Below the pieces are notes generated by a model. It saw only the letters and a list, made by a program, of their open reading frames with translations. It did no database searches and was not told where the DNA came from. Shown piece after piece: positions 1 through 8,560 of a stretch of DNA of 64,000 nucleotides (the stretch's first letter is position 1; each line of letters starts with the position of its first letter). Where the stretch lies: positions 44,832 through 108,831 of the forward strand of contig NZ_QPLK01000014.1 in NCBI RefSeq assembly GCF_003340565.1. Reading direction: 5' to 3'. The DNA is from Rhodovulum sp. 12E13 (GTDB taxonomy: Bacteria > Pseudomonadota > Alphaproteobacteria > Rhodobacterales > Rhodobacteraceae). The position numbers were made by a program, and so were the translations under genes.

Positions 1-1281
1 GGCGGCACCTGTCTGAACGTGGGCTGCATCCCGTCCAAGGCGCTGCTGCACGCCTCCCACCAGCTGCACGAGGCCGAGCACAACTTCGAGAAGATGGGGC
101 TCAAGGTCGCCGCGCCCAAGGTCGACTGGAAGGCGATGCTGGCCTACAAGGATGACACGATCGCCCAGAACACCAAGGGCATCGAGTTCCTCTTCAAGAA
201 GAACAAGGTCGACTGGCTGAAGGGCTGGGGTGCGATTCCCGAGGCGGGCAAGGTCAAGGTCGGCGACGAGGTGCACGAGGCGAAGCACATCGTGATCGCC
301 ACCGGCTCCGAAGCCGCCTCGATCCCGGGCGCCGAGGTGGAGATCGACGAGAAGGTGGTGGTGACATCCACCGGCGCGCTGGAACTGGCCAAGATCCCCA
401 AGCGGATGGTCGTGGTGGGCGGCGGCGTGATCGGGCTCGAGCTCGGCTCGGTCTATTCGCGCCTCGGCACCGAGGTGACGGTGATCGAGTATCTCGACAA
501 GGTCACGCCGACGATGGACGGCGAGGTCTCCAAGACCTTCCAGCGCATCCTCGGCCGGCAGGGCCTGTCCTTCGTGATGGGCGCGGCGGTGTCGAAGGTC
601 GCGGCGACCAAGACCAAGGCGAAGGTCACCTATACCGACCGCAAGAAGGAGACCGAACACGAGATCGACACCGACGTGGTGCTCGTTTCCACCGGCCGCA
701 AGCCCTTCACCGACGGGCTGGGGCTCGAGGCGCTCGGCGTGAAGATGACCGATCGCGGGCAGGTCGCGACCGACGGGCACTGGAAGACGAACGTCGAGGG
801 CGTCTGGGCGATCGGCGACTGCATCGAGGGCCCGATGCTGGCCCACAAGGCCGAGGACGAGGGGATGGCCGTGGCCGAGAGCATTGCCGGGCAGGCCGGC
901 CATGTGAATTACGGCGTGATCCCCTCGGTCATCTACACCCATCCGGAGGTGGCGCTGGTGGGCGCGACCGAGGAAGAGCTGAAGGAGGCCGGCCGCGACT
1001 ACAAGGTCGGCAAGTTCAACTTCATGGGCAACGGGCGGGCCAAGGCCAACTTCGCCGCCGACGGCTTCGTCAAGATCCTCGCCGACAAGGCCACCGACCG
1101 GGTGCTCGGCGCCCACATCATCGGCCCGATGGCGGGCGACCTGATCCACGAGATCTGCGTCGGCATGGAATTCGGCGCGGCGGCCGAGGACATCGCGCGC
1201 ACTTGCCACGCCCACCCGACCTATTCCGAGGCGGTGCGCGAGGCGGCACTGGCCTGCGGCGACGGCCCGATCCATTCCTGA
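1..1281 (+). CDS. lpdA: Dihydrolipoyl dehydrogenase, 5'-truncated by the window edge
   Basis: E3 flavoprotein of 2-oxoacid dehydrogenase complexes; it reoxidises dihydrolipoamide with NAD+. The frame is open from base 1 and its first residues are [13 protein letters not shown], the redox-active disulphide motif, so the true start and the first FAD-binding glycine motif (about 35-40 residues) lie outside the window. A GTG at 19 is an internal valine codon, not the start. The second nucleotide-binding motif [13 protein letters not shown] lies near residue 137, and the C-terminal HAHPTYSE motif with the catalytic His is present close to the end. About 426 residues are visible against the usual 460-470. 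It should be the last gene of a pyruvate or 2-oxoglutarate dehydrogenase operon to the left. Confidence 0.95.
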   Translation, partial: GGTCLNVGCIPSKALLHASHQLHEAEHNFEKMGLKVAAPKVDWKAMLAYKDDTIAQNTKGIEFLFKKNKVDWLKGWGAIPEAGKVKVGDEVHEAKHIVIATGSEAASIPGAEVEIDEKVVVTSTGALELAKIPKRMVVVGGGVIGLELGSVYSRLGTEVTVIEYLDKVTPTMDGEVSKTFQRILGRQGLSFVMGAAVSKVAATKTKAKVTYTDRKKETEHEIDTDVVLVSTGRKPFTDGLGLEALGVKMTDRGQVATDGHWKTNVEGVWAIGDCIEGPMLAHKAEDEGMAVAESIAGQAGHVNYGVIPSVIYTHPEVALVGATEEELKEAGRDYKVGKFNFMGNGRAKANFAADGFVKILADKATDRVLGAHIIGPMAGDLIHEICVGMEFGAAAEDIARTCHAHPTYSEAVREAALACGDGPIHS

Positions 1282-1306
1282 AGCGCCCGCATACGGCGCC
1301 GGCAGA

Positions 1307-1367
1307 GGGGGGCGTTGCCCCCCGTCGCCTTCGGCGCCTCCCCCGAGAGTATTTCGACCAAGATGAT
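1307..1367 (+). repeat. Intergenic palindromic element, copy 1
   Basis: Begins with a GGGGGGCGTTGCCCCCC hairpin, continues with GTCGCC/GGCGCC pairing and CTCCCCCGAGAGTATTT, and ends in a CCAAGATGAT tail. The same architecture recurs at 46855-46920 and 50120-50183 (inverted) and at 53260-53323 (same strand). It lies just downstream of lpdA and could also end its transcript. Confidence 0.75.
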
Positions 1368-1398
1368 GGGGCAGGGCGCGCCCGGGCGGGCGCCGGTC

Positions 1399-1488
1399 TC
1401 AGATGAAGGGCACGAAGGGCACGCCGCACCCCGCGAGCGCGAGGAAGAGGGCGACGGGCGCGAGGCGGCGGAGTCGATCCGGGGTCAT
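1399..1488 (-). CDS. Very small lipoprotein (29 residues)
   Basis: A 29-codon frame encodes a basic N-terminus (MTPDRLRRL), a short hydrophobic stretch and a lipobox LALAGC, with the lipid-modified Cys at about residue 21. The mature lipopeptide would be only nine residues (CGVPFVPFI). A purine-rich GAGAGAG ribosome-binding site precedes the ATG by a few bases. The lipobox and RBS are visible. That similar tiny lipoproteins recur in Rhodobacteraceae is my recollection, not checked. It sits between lpdA and the desaturase gene. No function can be assigned beyond a probable inner- or outer-membrane-anchored peptide. Confidence 0.55.
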   Translation of the reverse strand: MTPDRLRRLAPVALFLALAGCGVPFVPFI

Positions 1489-1590
1489 GCGTCTCTCTCG
1501 CAGGGCTTCAATGTCGTGACGGTGCCTGCCTGCCCCGCGCGGCGCAAGAGCGTGGGAGTGCCGGCGGGCGGAGCGTTGCCATGTCGCCTC

Positions 1591-2595
1591 TCAGGGCAGC
1601 GCGGCCCGGCCGGGCCCGGCGACGGGCGCGGTCACGGAACCAGTCACCGGCCCGGGCACGGGACGAGTCACCGCCCCCCCCGACTGCGCCGCCGCCGGTC
1701 CCTCGGGGGTGGGCCAGAGCGGGTGCGGCACCGGATCCTTCGCGCGGAGCAGGTGGCGGCGGATCACCTCGGCATAGCTCGCGTAACGGTAGCCGCGGTT
1801 GCGGCGCAGGTACCGGCCGGGCCGGGCGAAATAGAGGCCCGGCAGGCGATACCAGGGCAGCTCGGGGTGCATGTGGTGGACGAGGTGGAAGTTGTTGTTG
1901 AGAAACAGCAGCGCGAGCGGCCCGCGGTCCTCGATCACGACGGTGCGGCCGGCGGTGTGCTCGTGGGCCCGGTGCTCGAGGAAGGTGCGGATCTTGACGA
2001 GGCCGTGGCCGGCGTAGACCGCGACGAGGTAGGCCCAGAGCGGCATCGCCGAGAGGGTCACGAGGGTGAGCACAAGGCCGGCGGGGGCGACATGGGCCGC
2101 CCAGGCGCGACGCACCCGCACGTCGCCCGCGCGGATCCGCCGCCAGTCGCCTAGGACGAAGGCGACCTGCGCGATGGCCGGCCCGAGAAAGACGCGGCCG
2201 ACAAGGGTGTTGTTGGCACGCAGGAGCGCGCGCACCGGGGCCGGCAGCCGCCAGAACACCGCCGGGTCCATGTAGTTGCTTTCCGGATCGTCGTAGGGAT
2301 CGGTCAGGTTGGCGTCGCGGTGGTGGGCGAGGTGATCGTCGCGGAACCGGCCGTAGGGCACCAGGAGACCGAGCGCCGGCCAGACGAGGGCGGCGTTGAG
2401 CCACGGGTGGCGGGTCGGGTGGCCATGGATCGCCTCGTGCGTGAGCGAGGAATGGAGCGCGACGGTGACGGCGGCGAGGCCGATGGCGGCGGGCAGGGAG
2501 AGCGCGGGGAGCAGCCAGACCGCCGCCCCCCAGAGCGCGTAGCAGGCGGCGAGCAGGAGCAGGGTCGGCCACTCGGCCGGGGCGCGCGAGGTCAT
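1591..2595 (-). CDS. Membrane fatty acid desaturase family protein
   Basis: Integral-membrane di-iron desaturase or hydroxylase. The three histidine clusters are present: HEAIHGH near residue 55, HLAHH near residue 90 and HLVHHMHPE near residue 240, separated by hydrophobic segments as in the FA_desaturase fold. The 334-residue length fits. A GGAGGAAAG ribosome-binding site sits directly before the ATG. The substrate cannot be read from sequence; bacterial relatives act on acyl chains, carotenoids or sterol-like lipids. The last about 30 residues are a low-complexity Pro/Gly/Val/Thr tail (VTRPVPGPVTGSVTAPV) that probably lies outside the catalytic core. Monocistronic here; the 238 bp upstream contain no gene. 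Confidence 0.85.
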   Translation of the reverse strand: MTSRAPAEWPTLLLLAACYALWGAAVWLLPALSLPAAIGLAAVTVALHSSLTHEAIHGHPTRHPWLNAALVWPALGLLVPYGRFRDDHLAHHRDANLTDPYDDPESNYMDPAVFWRLPAPVRALLRANNTLVGRVFLGPAIAQVAFVLGDWRRIRAGDVRVRRAWAAHVAPAGLVLTLVTLSAMPLWAYLVAVYAGHGLVKIRTFLEHRAHEHTAGRTVVIEDRGPLALLFLNNNFHLVHHMHPELPWYRLPGLYFARPGRYLRRNRGYRYASYAEVIRRHLLRAKDPVPHPLWPTPEGPAAAQSGGAVTRPVPGPVTGSVTAPVAGPGRAALP

Positions 2596-2691
2596 CTTTC
2601 CTCCATGAGCGGGGGGCGGGCGCAGCGCGTCGGCGGCTCCGGCCGTTACGGACCCGTCATATCAATGGTCGGACAGGCGCGGGAATTGGGC

Positions 2692-2706
2692 GTCTGGGCA
2701 CCAGAC
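2692..2706. promoter_or_regulatory. Inverted repeat upstream of the desaturase gene
   Basis: GTCTGG, a three-base spacer and CCAGAC form a perfect 6-bp inverted repeat about 100 bp upstream of the desaturase ATG. It could be an operator. Nothing else supports this. Confidence 0.2.
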
Positions 2707-2833
2707 TCCGCAAATCCGGGAGAATAGTCGCGCCGCGTGGGGTTTTCCCTGCGCCTTGATCCGCGCCGCGCCGCCGAAGAAGGCAGGGGGCGGCGAGCCG
2801 GGGCGCTGCGACGCCTAGCCCGGCGCTGGCGGC

Positions 2834-4363
2834 TCAGACCCGCTCGCCCGCACTCATCCGTTCGAGGAAGCCGTTTGCCTCGGCGAGGATCGCGTCGCGC
2901 TTCGGCCCCGCCATGCGGTCCCACGTCGCGTACATCTGCGCCATGCGCGGGTTCTTCTCGAACCGGTCGCGGTGGCGGTGCAGGAAGGCCCAGTAGAGCA
3001 GGTTGAAGGGGCAGGCGCCGGCGCCGGTCTTCGTCTTGACCGAATAGGCGCAGTGGTCGCAGTAGTTCGACATCTTCGCGATGTAGTTTCCCGACGAGAC
3101 GTAGGGCTTGGAGGCGACGACCCCGCCGTCGGCGAACTGGGTCATGCCGATCGTGTTGCCGGCCATCACCCAGTCGTAGGCGTCGACGAACGCGGCGAGA
3201 TACCAGTCGTGCACCTCGCGCGGGGCGAGGCCGGCGAGCAGGGCGAAGTTGCCGGTGACCATCAGCCGCTGGATGTGGTGGGCGTAGCCCTCGTCGCGGA
3301 CCTGGCCGACCGTCTCGGCGATACAGCGCATGTCCGTCGCCGCGCCCCAGAACATCGGCGGCAGCGGGCGGTCGTGCTGCAGCGCGTTGCGGTCGAGATA
3401 GGCGGGGCCGTGGTGGAAGTAGATTCCGCGGATGTATTCGCGCCAGCCGATGACCTGGCGGATGAAGCCCTCGACGGCATTGAGCGGTGCGTGGCCGTCG
3501 CGCCAGGCCTGTTCGGCCGCCTCGCAGACCTCGCGTGGGTCGAGCAGGCCGGCGTTCATGTAGAGGCCGATGAACGAGTGGTAGAGGAACCGCTCGCCGG
3601 TCAGCATCGCGTCCTGGTAGTCTCCGAACTTCGGCAGGGCGCGCTTGATCCAGTGGGCGAGGTGCCGGCGGGCCTGTCCCCGGTCGGTTGCGAACCAGAA
3701 GGGACGCAAGCTGCCGAAGTTCGACGGGAAGCGCGCCGCGACCAGGTCAAGCACCTCCTCGACCGTGTCGTCGGGGGTGAACCGCATCGGGCCGGAGTAG
3801 TCGATGCCCTCGGGCGGCGGCTTGCGGTTCTCGCTGTCGTAGTTCCACCTGCCGCCGGCGGGCTCTCCCTTGTCCATCAGGTAGCCGGTCTTCTGCCGCA
3901 TCTCGCGGTAGAAGTATTCCATCCGCAGCGACTTGCGCCCCTTGGCCCAGCGGTCGAACTCGGCGTGGCTGGCGAGGAAACGGTCGTCCTCGAGTTGCCG
4001 AACGGGCACGGGGCAGTCCGCCAGGGCCGCGATCAGGCGGAACTCGCCGGGCTCGGTCGCCAGCACCTCCCGCGCGCCGGTTTCCTCGGCGCGGCGGACG
4101 AGCTCGCCGGCGATCGAGCCGGTGTTGCCGTCGTCGTCGAGGCGGGTGTAGCGTACGGCCCAGCCGTCGTGCTCGAGTTCGGCGGCGAACTTGCGCATCG
4201 CCGCGAAGAGGAACGCGATCTTCCTGGGGTGATGGGGAACGTAGCTCGCCTCGCCGTCGACCTCGGCCATCACCACGATGTCGCGCGCCTTGTCGGCCTC
4301 GCGCAGGGCCCGGATGCCGGGGCTCAGCTGGTCGCCGAGGATCAGCACGAGGCGGCTCACCAC
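2834..4363 (-). CDS. phrB: PhrB-type iron-sulphur (6-4) photolyase / bacterial cryptochrome
   Basis: Member of the FeS-BCP/CryPro photolyases, which repair (6-4) photoproducts using FAD, a ribolumazine antenna and a [4Fe-4S] cluster. The N-terminal Rossmann domain begins LVLILGDQLSPG, and the all-alpha FAD domain carries GWREYIRG and GNFALLAGL. Four cysteines at residues 347, 435, 438 and 451 have exactly the spacing I know for the cluster ligands of Agrobacterium PhrB (350, 438, 441, 454). The 509-residue length is normal. It overlaps the upstream SDR gene by 7 bp (same strand), so the two are translationally coupled. Repair activity itself is family knowledge. Confidence 0.92.
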   Translation of the reverse strand: MVSRLVLILGDQLSPGIRALREADKARDIVVMAEVDGEASYVPHHPRKIAFLFAAMRKFAAELEHDGWAVRYTRLDDDGNTGSIAGELVRRAEETGAREVLATEPGEFRLIAALADCPVPVRQLEDDRFLASHAEFDRWAKGRKSLRMEYFYREMRQKTGYLMDKGEPAGGRWNYDSENRKPPPEGIDYSGPMRFTPDDTVEEVLDLVAARFPSNFGSLRPFWFATDRGQARRHLAHWIKRALPKFGDYQDAMLTGERFLYHSFIGLYMNAGLLDPREVCEAAEQAWRDGHAPLNAVEGFIRQVIGWREYIRGIYFHHGPAYLDRNALQHDRPLPPMFWGAATDMRCIAETVGQVRDEGYAHHIQRLMVTGNFALLAGLAPREVHDWYLAAFVDAYDWVMAGNTIGMTQFADGGVVASKPYVSSGNYIAKMSNYCDHCAYSVKTKTGAGACPFNLLYWAFLHRHRDRFEKNPRMAQMYATWDRMAGPKRDAILAEANGFLERMSAGERV

Positions 4364-5022
4364 GGGATCTCCCTGCCTTCGTAGTCGAGGAACCGGCCGG
4401 ACTGCTCGGGCGTCAGGCCGTCGATCACCGCGATCAGGCGCGCCGCAGCCTCGGCCGGTTCGACCGTCGCGTGGCGGCCTGCGTACGGGGCGGTGAAGGC
4501 GGTGTGCACGGTGCCGGGGTGCAGGCAGACGGCGCAGGCCTGCTTGCGGGTGCGCCTCAGCTCGATGGCCGCGCCGTGGATCAGCTGGTTGAGCGCCGCC
4601 TTGGCCGCGCGGTAGCTGTGCCAGCCGCCGATCCGGTTGTCGCCGATCGAGCCCACCCGCGCCGACAGCACGGCAAAGGTGGCAGGGCGATCCTTAGGGA
4701 TCAGCGGCAGGGCGTGCTTGAGCAGCAGCATCGGGCCCATCGCGTTCACGCGGAACTGGTCCATGAGCGCTTCCGGCGTAACGGCCGAGACCGCCTTTTC
4801 CGGCGAGTGCCCGGCGCCGTCGAGCTTGCCGGTGGCGACGAAGACCAGATCGAAGGGCTTGGCGAGGCGACCGAGCGTGGCCTCGATGCTGGCCTCGTCG
4901 GTCAGGTCGAGCCCGTCGGCCGAGCGCGAGAGGCCTGTCACCTCGACGCCTCGCTCGCGCAGGGCATGCGCGATGGCGCCGCCGATGCCGCCAGACGCTC
5001 CGATCACGAGTGCACTGTTCAT
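4357..5022 (-). CDS. SDR-family oxidoreductase (C-factor-like)
   Basis: Short-chain dehydrogenase/reductase with an NAD(P)-binding GASGGIGGAIA motif at residues 8-18 and a YRAAK (YxxxK) catalytic pair near residue 144; 221 residues. The ATG at 5022 follows a strong AGGAGGG ribosome-binding site; an upstream in-frame extension lacks coding character. It is the first gene of a two-gene operon whose second member is the PhrB photolyase, with overlapping ends. This pairing suggests co-expression under light or oxidative stress. That is inference; no recognisable sigma-E promoter was found in the 102-bp divergent spacer. Substrate unknown. Confidence 0.85.
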   Translation of the reverse strand: MNSALVIGASGGIGGAIAHALRERGVEVTGLSRSADGLDLTDEASIEATLGRLAKPFDLVFVATGKLDGAGHSPEKAVSAVTPEALMDQFRVNAMGPMLLLKHALPLIPKDRPATFAVLSARVGSIGDNRIGGWHSYRAAKAALNQLIHGAAIELRRTRKQACAVCLHPGTVHTAFTAPYAGRHATVEPAEAAARLIAVIDGLTPEQSGRFLDYEGREIPW

Positions 5023-5124
5023 GGGCCCTCCTGTTCCGCACGGCCAGCTAGGGCCGGCGGGGCTGCGGGGAAGGGGCGGGGTGAGAGCGCTTGACCCTCC
5101 GCCTCGGTGACGCACCTTTCAGGG

Positions 5125-5898
5125 ATGCGACGCCTCGCCGCTCTCCTGCTCGTCTGCGCACTCGCCGCCCCCGCCCCGGCGATGCAGCTCACCTTGCGCG
5201 ACAGTTTCGCCTTTCCCCGCCCCGCCTCGATGGAGTGGGATCCGGTCCTCTGCGGGCTGTGGGTGGCTGTCGATGGCCCGCAGGTCTTCCTGCTTACGCC
5301 GGCGGGACGGGTCATCCGCGACATCGCGCCGGGGATGCGCGTCATCCGTTCGCTGACGGTCGAGGAGGACGGGCTGCTGCTCGTCGACGGGTGGGGCGGC
5401 GTCCAGCGCGTCACCCGCGAGGGCGAGACGCGCGGCGCCCCCTTCCGCCTGCATCCCGACCTGCGCGACGTCGAGGGGATCACGCGCGACGCCTCGGGCG
5501 ACTTCCTGTTGGTGCAGGACGACGTCTCGCGCCTTTTTCGCGTCTCGCCCGAGGGGGCGATCCGGCAGATGCGCGAGGGCGCGGCCTACGAGCCTGCGCT
5601 GCACGAGATGCAGGGCATCGCCCGCGACCCCCTGACGGGCAACCTGCTGGTGGTCGACGACAACGAGGGCCTCAACGCGCTGGTGGAACTGACGCCGGAT
5701 GGCGCCGAGGTGATCTCGGTCACGCCGCTGTCGGAATGGGGCCACGACGCCGAGGGGGTGGCCGTGCACGCGCAGACCGGAACCCTCTACATCGGGTTCG
5801 AGGCGGGGCGGCGCATCGCGCTGTTCGACTATCTGCCGACGCGGCCCGAGGCGGGCCCGGAGGCGTTCGACCAGGGGCCGGACTGCGCCTTTTCCTGA
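5125..5898 (+). CDS. Secreted SdiA-regulated/esterase-like beta-propeller protein
   Basis: Starts with a clear Sec signal peptide (MRRLAALLLVCALAAPAPA, cleavage likely after residue 19). The rest is made of repeated blade-like units with DVEGITRDASGDFLLVQDD and MQGIARDPLTGNLLVVDD, typical of SdiA-regulated or esterase-like-phytase propellers that bind Ca2+. The ATG at 5125 was chosen over a GTG at 5107 because it places the basic residues at the start of the signal peptide. The 257-residue product is probably periplasmic. It is divergent from the SDR/photolyase operon over a 102-bp spacer. Enzymatic function unknown. Confidence 0.7.
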   Translation: MRRLAALLLVCALAAPAPAMQLTLRDSFAFPRPASMEWDPVLCGLWVAVDGPQVFLLTPAGRVIRDIAPGMRVIRSLTVEEDGLLLVDGWGGVQRVTREGETRGAPFRLHPDLRDVEGITRDASGDFLLVQDDVSRLFRVSPEGAIRQMREGAAYEPALHEMQGIARDPLTGNLLVVDDNEGLNALVELTPDGAEVISVTPLSEWGHDAEGVAVHAQTGTLYIGFEAGRRIALFDYLPTRPEAGPEAFDQGPDCAFS

Positions 5899-5929
5899 AC
5901 CGGCGGGCAGCGCCGGGCCACGCGGCGCC

Positions 5930-6775
5930 TCACACCAGCATGAGCGCGACGAGGATGCCGGAGCCCAGGGTCGCCGCGCCGAGCACCAGCGGCAGCAGCG
6001 CACGGCCGCTGTCCTCGTCGGCGCCCACCAGCGCCGCGAGGTCGTCGGCTTCGGTTTCCTGCGGCGCCGGGCCCGGCCGGCGCGGGGCGCAGCGCGGCGC
6101 CGCCCGGAGCGCGGCCGCCACAGCTTCGCGCAGGCCGGCCTCGAACGGTGAAGCGCGCCCGGCGGGCTCTAGCATGATCTCCACTGTCTCGGCGGGGCAG
6201 ATCGTGCCGCAGCGCCGCGCCCGGCCGACGATCCACGCCGCGGTCTCGGCCACGTCGCCGGGCCGGCGCACGATCGCGCTTTCCAGCCGGTAGCCGCCGG
6301 ATTCGAGCGCGATGGCCACGGGGCGGCGCCGCCGCAGCCCCCGGCGCGGCCCGACCACCACGCGCAAGATGGGGCCGGTCGTTGCCGGGGCCTCGGCCGT
6401 GCCCGGCGCGTCTGCGCCCGTCGCCACCGCGTCGTCCGGCCCGGGGGGCTGCGCCTCGTCCGCCACCCTGTTCGCCGCGCAGGGTGCGGCCGTGTCGTCC
6501 GGGCGAGGCAGCCGGGGCTCGGCGCGGGGCGGGCGTCGCCGTGCCGGGCGTGGGGGCTCGCCCGCGAGGGCGCGCCGAGAGGGGCGGGCCGTGTCCACTC
6601 GCGGGGCGCTCTCGCGGGGCGCGGCCCGCTCCGACACCGCCAGCGGCGCCGGGGGAGTGTCGGGCGGTAGCGAGGCTGTCTCCCGTTCGGCCGCGGCGCC
6701 CGCGATCATCTGCCGGATCAGGGCCTCGACCGACGTCTCGGGGTCGGTGTCGGGGGCGGTGGGCGATGCGGACAT
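5930..6775 (-). CDS. Hypothetical tail-anchored protein
   Basis: 281 residues starting at an ATG with a GGAGG site a few bases upstream. Residues 1 to about 150 are Pro/Ala/Arg-rich and look disordered. Residues about 150-235 form a compact segment (ILRVVVGPRRGLRRRR ... VEIMLEPAG) with alternating hydrophobic and charged residues. The last about 20 residues (LLPLVLGAATLGSGILVAL) form a single transmembrane helix ending almost at the C-terminus, so the protein would be tail-anchored with its bulk in the cytoplasm. I do not recognise the family. It overlaps no other real gene. Confidence 0.55.
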   Translation of the reverse strand: MSASPTAPDTDPETSVEALIRQMIAGAAAERETASLPPDTPPAPLAVSERAAPRESAPRVDTARPSRRALAGEPPRPARRRPPRAEPRLPRPDDTAAPCAANRVADEAQPPGPDDAVATGADAPGTAEAPATTGPILRVVVGPRRGLRRRRPVAIALESGGYRLESAIVRRPGDVAETAAWIVGRARRCGTICPAETVEIMLEPAGRASPFEAGLREAVAAALRAAPRCAPRRPGPAPQETEADDLAALVGADEDSGRALLPLVLGAATLGSGILVALMLV

Positions 6776-7081
6776 GGTCAACCTCCGGGCTCGGACACGC
6801 CTCAGAAACGGGCACGGCGCTGGAAGCGGCTGGGCCGGAAAACGGCGGAAGCTGGGCGATCGCGGAAAATGCGCGACGCGCGCCGCCGGGCGGGGGCACT
6901 GCCAGCCGTTGTGCGGTGGCCCGAATGGGGCTATCGGCATGGGAGCGCCCGAGGGCGCCACCATGGAGAGTGGATGTCAGAGCTTGCGTGAGGGGGCTCT
7001 TCCCGAGGGAAGAGCCGACAGGACCTGAAAGGGCGCCCCCAGGGGCGATTGCTGTCATGCCTTCTGCTCAAGAGACATCCT
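6776..7081. other. Intergenic region with strong hairpins upstream of the YjhX-family gene
   Basis: No gene seen. It contains a perfect 10-bp hairpin with a 2-base loop (GGCTCTTCCC at 6995-7004, GGGAAGAGCC at 7007-7016) and a GGGAGCGCCC/GGGCGCC-type hairpin just before it. None is followed by a T-run, so these may be 5'-leader structures of the YjhX-family mRNA rather than intrinsic terminators. Confidence 0.4.
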
Positions 7082-7342
7082 ATGAACATCTCACGCACCG
7101 AACAGCGCGTCCTGCACGTGCTCTCGCTCGGCGGCCGCATCCTTCACGCCCGCGCAGACGGGGGAAAGGTCGTCGAGGTCACCTGCGTCACCCGAGAGGG
7201 CGCGATCCTTGCCGATTGCGATCTGGGTACGTTCCAGTCGCTGCGCCGCAAGAGGCTGATCGAGTCGCGGGGCGGCGCGCCCTACCGCATCTCGCTGAAG
7301 GGCCGGCGCTCTGTCCGCGCGCAACTCGACAACCAGGGCTGA
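7082..7342 (+). CDS. yjhX: YjhX / UPF0386 family protein
   Basis: 86-residue protein that I recognise as UPF0386 by MNISRTEQRVLHVLSLGG at the N-terminus, an LADCDLGTFQSLRRKRLI core and a C-terminal VRAQLDNQG, nearly identical in pattern to E. coli YjhX. It has the look of a small winged-helix-like protein. E. coli YjhX has been listed as the toxin of a putative YjhX/YjhQ pair; no acetyltransferase-like YjhQ partner is adjacent here, so a toxin role is doubtful. The ATG at 7082 matches the family N-terminus; an upstream in-frame start would add 11 non-conserved residues. Convergent with maiA 24 bp downstream. Confidence 0.85.
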   Translation: MNISRTEQRVLHVLSLGGRILHARADGGKVVEVTCVTREGAILADCDLGTFQSLRRKRLIESRGGAPYRISLKGRRSVRAQLDNQG

Positions 7343-7366
7343 GCGCGCCGCCCCGGTGCCCCGCCC

Positions 7367-7984
7367 TCACCGTGTTGTGCGGTCGGGATGGGCGGCGGCG
7401 AAGGCGGGCAGATCCGCCAGCGCCGCGTCGATCCGGCGTAGCTTCGGCAGGGGCGCGAGGTCGACCCCCCAGCGGCGGGCATTGTAGAGTTGCGGCACGA
7501 GGCAGATGTCCGCCAGCGTGACGGCATCGCCGTGGCACCGCGCGCCGTTCTCCACCATCGCCTCGAGCGCGGCGAGGCGGGGCCCGATGAACGCCCGCAT
7601 CCACCCCTCGAGCGTGATCGCGCCGCCGGAGGCGTCGACGGCATGGCGCGCGACGCCGAGGTTGCAGACGGGGTGGATCTCCATCGCCACGGCATGGGCG
7701 AGCGCCCGCACCCGCGCCCGCCCCGCGGCCTCGTCCGGCAGCAGGCCGAGGCGCCGCGTCTCGTCGAGGTATTCGCAGATGGCGAGCGACTGGGTGAGGC
7801 GCAGCCCGTCGATCTCGAGCACCGGCACCAGGCCCTGGGGGTTGCGCGCGAGGTGCTCCGGCCCCGCCTGCGCCCCCGCGGTCAGGTCGACCGGCACGCT
7901 CTCCCAGTCCAGCCCCGCGAGGCCCAGGGCGATCCGGACACGGTAGCTGGCCGACGATCGCCAGTAATCGAAGAGGCGGATCAT
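7367..7984 (-). CDS. maiA: Maleylacetoacetate isomerase (zeta-class GST)
   Basis: Glutathione-dependent cis-trans isomerase converting maleylacetoacetate to fumarylacetoacetate, between homogentisate dioxygenase and fumarylacetoacetase. The N-terminal zeta-GST signature SSASYRVRIAL starts near residue 10 (the family motif is SSCxxRVRIAL, here with Ala in place of Cys). The NPQGLVPVLEIDG motif and the C-terminal helical domain with GDAVTLADICLVPQ follow; 205 residues. The ATG overlaps the stop of the upstream MarR gene (ATGA), so the two form an operon divergent from hmgA. Zeta-GSTs can also act on maleylpyruvate, relevant because a fumarylpyruvate-hydrolase-like gene lies at 18.2 kb. Confidence 0.93.
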   Translation of the reverse strand: MIRLFDYWRSSASYRVRIALGLAGLDWESVPVDLTAGAQAGPEHLARNPQGLVPVLEIDGLRLTQSLAICEYLDETRRLGLLPDEAAGRARVRALAHAVAMEIHPVCNLGVARHAVDASGGAITLEGWMRAFIGPRLAALEAMVENGARCHGDAVTLADICLVPQLYNARRWGVDLAPLPKLRRIDAALADLPAFAAAHPDRTTR

Positions 7985-8484
7985 GCGGGCTCGTCCATCA
8001 TGCGGTCGAGCGCCGCCTCCAGCGCGCCCAGATGATCGGCCAGCAGCGCTTCGAGCCGCTTCTGGTAGGCCAGCGCCAGCGGCAGCAGCTCGGCCATCAG
8101 GGCGTGCCCCTCTACCGTCAGCGACAGCGAGACCAGCCGCCGGTCGCCCGCGTTCGGCGTCTTGGCAACGTAGCCTGCCGCCTCGAGCCGCGCCGCCGCG
8201 CGGCTGGCCTTGGATTTCTCGAGGTTCGCGCGCCGCTCGAGGTCGCGCACCGACTGCGCGCCGGCATGGGCCAGGTGCACCAGCACGCGCCATTCCGGCA
8301 CCCCGATGCCGAACTGCGCGCGGTAGGCCCGGGCGAGCCCGGCGCTCAACCGCTCGGCCGCCACGCTCATCCGGTAGGGCAGGAAGCGATCGAGATCGAA
8401 GGCGGGCAGGGGCGTTTCGACAGGCATATCGGGCAGAGAGGGCGGCGTGTCGTCCATCGGCGCGTCCTGGGCGGTTCGTATCAT
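7981..8484 (-). CDS. MarR-family regulator of the homogentisate genes (HmgR-like)
   Basis: Winged-helix repressor: FLPYRMSVAAERLSAGL dimerisation helix, then EWRVLVHLAHAGAQSVRDL and KSKASRAAARLEAAGYV (recognition helix) and a GDRRLVSLSLT wing. It lies upstream of maiA and divergent from hmgA across a 76-bp spacer containing a CGTTGC-N4-GCAACG palindrome 21 bp from the chosen ATG at 8484. An internal ATG at 8457 is an alternative start. In Pseudomonas HmgR (an IclR protein) fills this role; here the regulator is MarR-type. Binding of homogentisate or a related acid is inferred from position only. Confidence 0.85.
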   Translation of the reverse strand: MIRTAQDAPMDDTPPSLPDMPVETPLPAFDLDRFLPYRMSVAAERLSAGLARAYRAQFGIGVPEWRVLVHLAHAGAQSVRDLERRANLEKSKASRAAARLEAAGYVAKTPNAGDRRLVSLSLTVEGHALMAELLPLALAYQKRLEALLADHLGALEAALDRMMDEPA

Positions 8485-8505
8485 CTGCAACAACTAGCTT
8501 GACAT

Positions 8506-8521
8506 CGTTGCCTTTGCAACG
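8506..8521. promoter_or_regulatory. Palindromic operator between marR and hmgA
   Basis: CGTTGC (8506-8511), four bases, GCAACG (8516-8521): a perfect 6-bp inverted repeat in the 76-bp divergent spacer, preceded by TTGACAT, a good -35 match toward hmgA at 8499-8505. Occupation would block both promoters. The half-site ATCGTTGC recurs in front of the second MarR gene at 18970-18977. Confidence 0.6.
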
Positions 8522-8560
8522 AATTGTGCGCACAGCACGCGAATCCGGGGGAGGAGCGAG

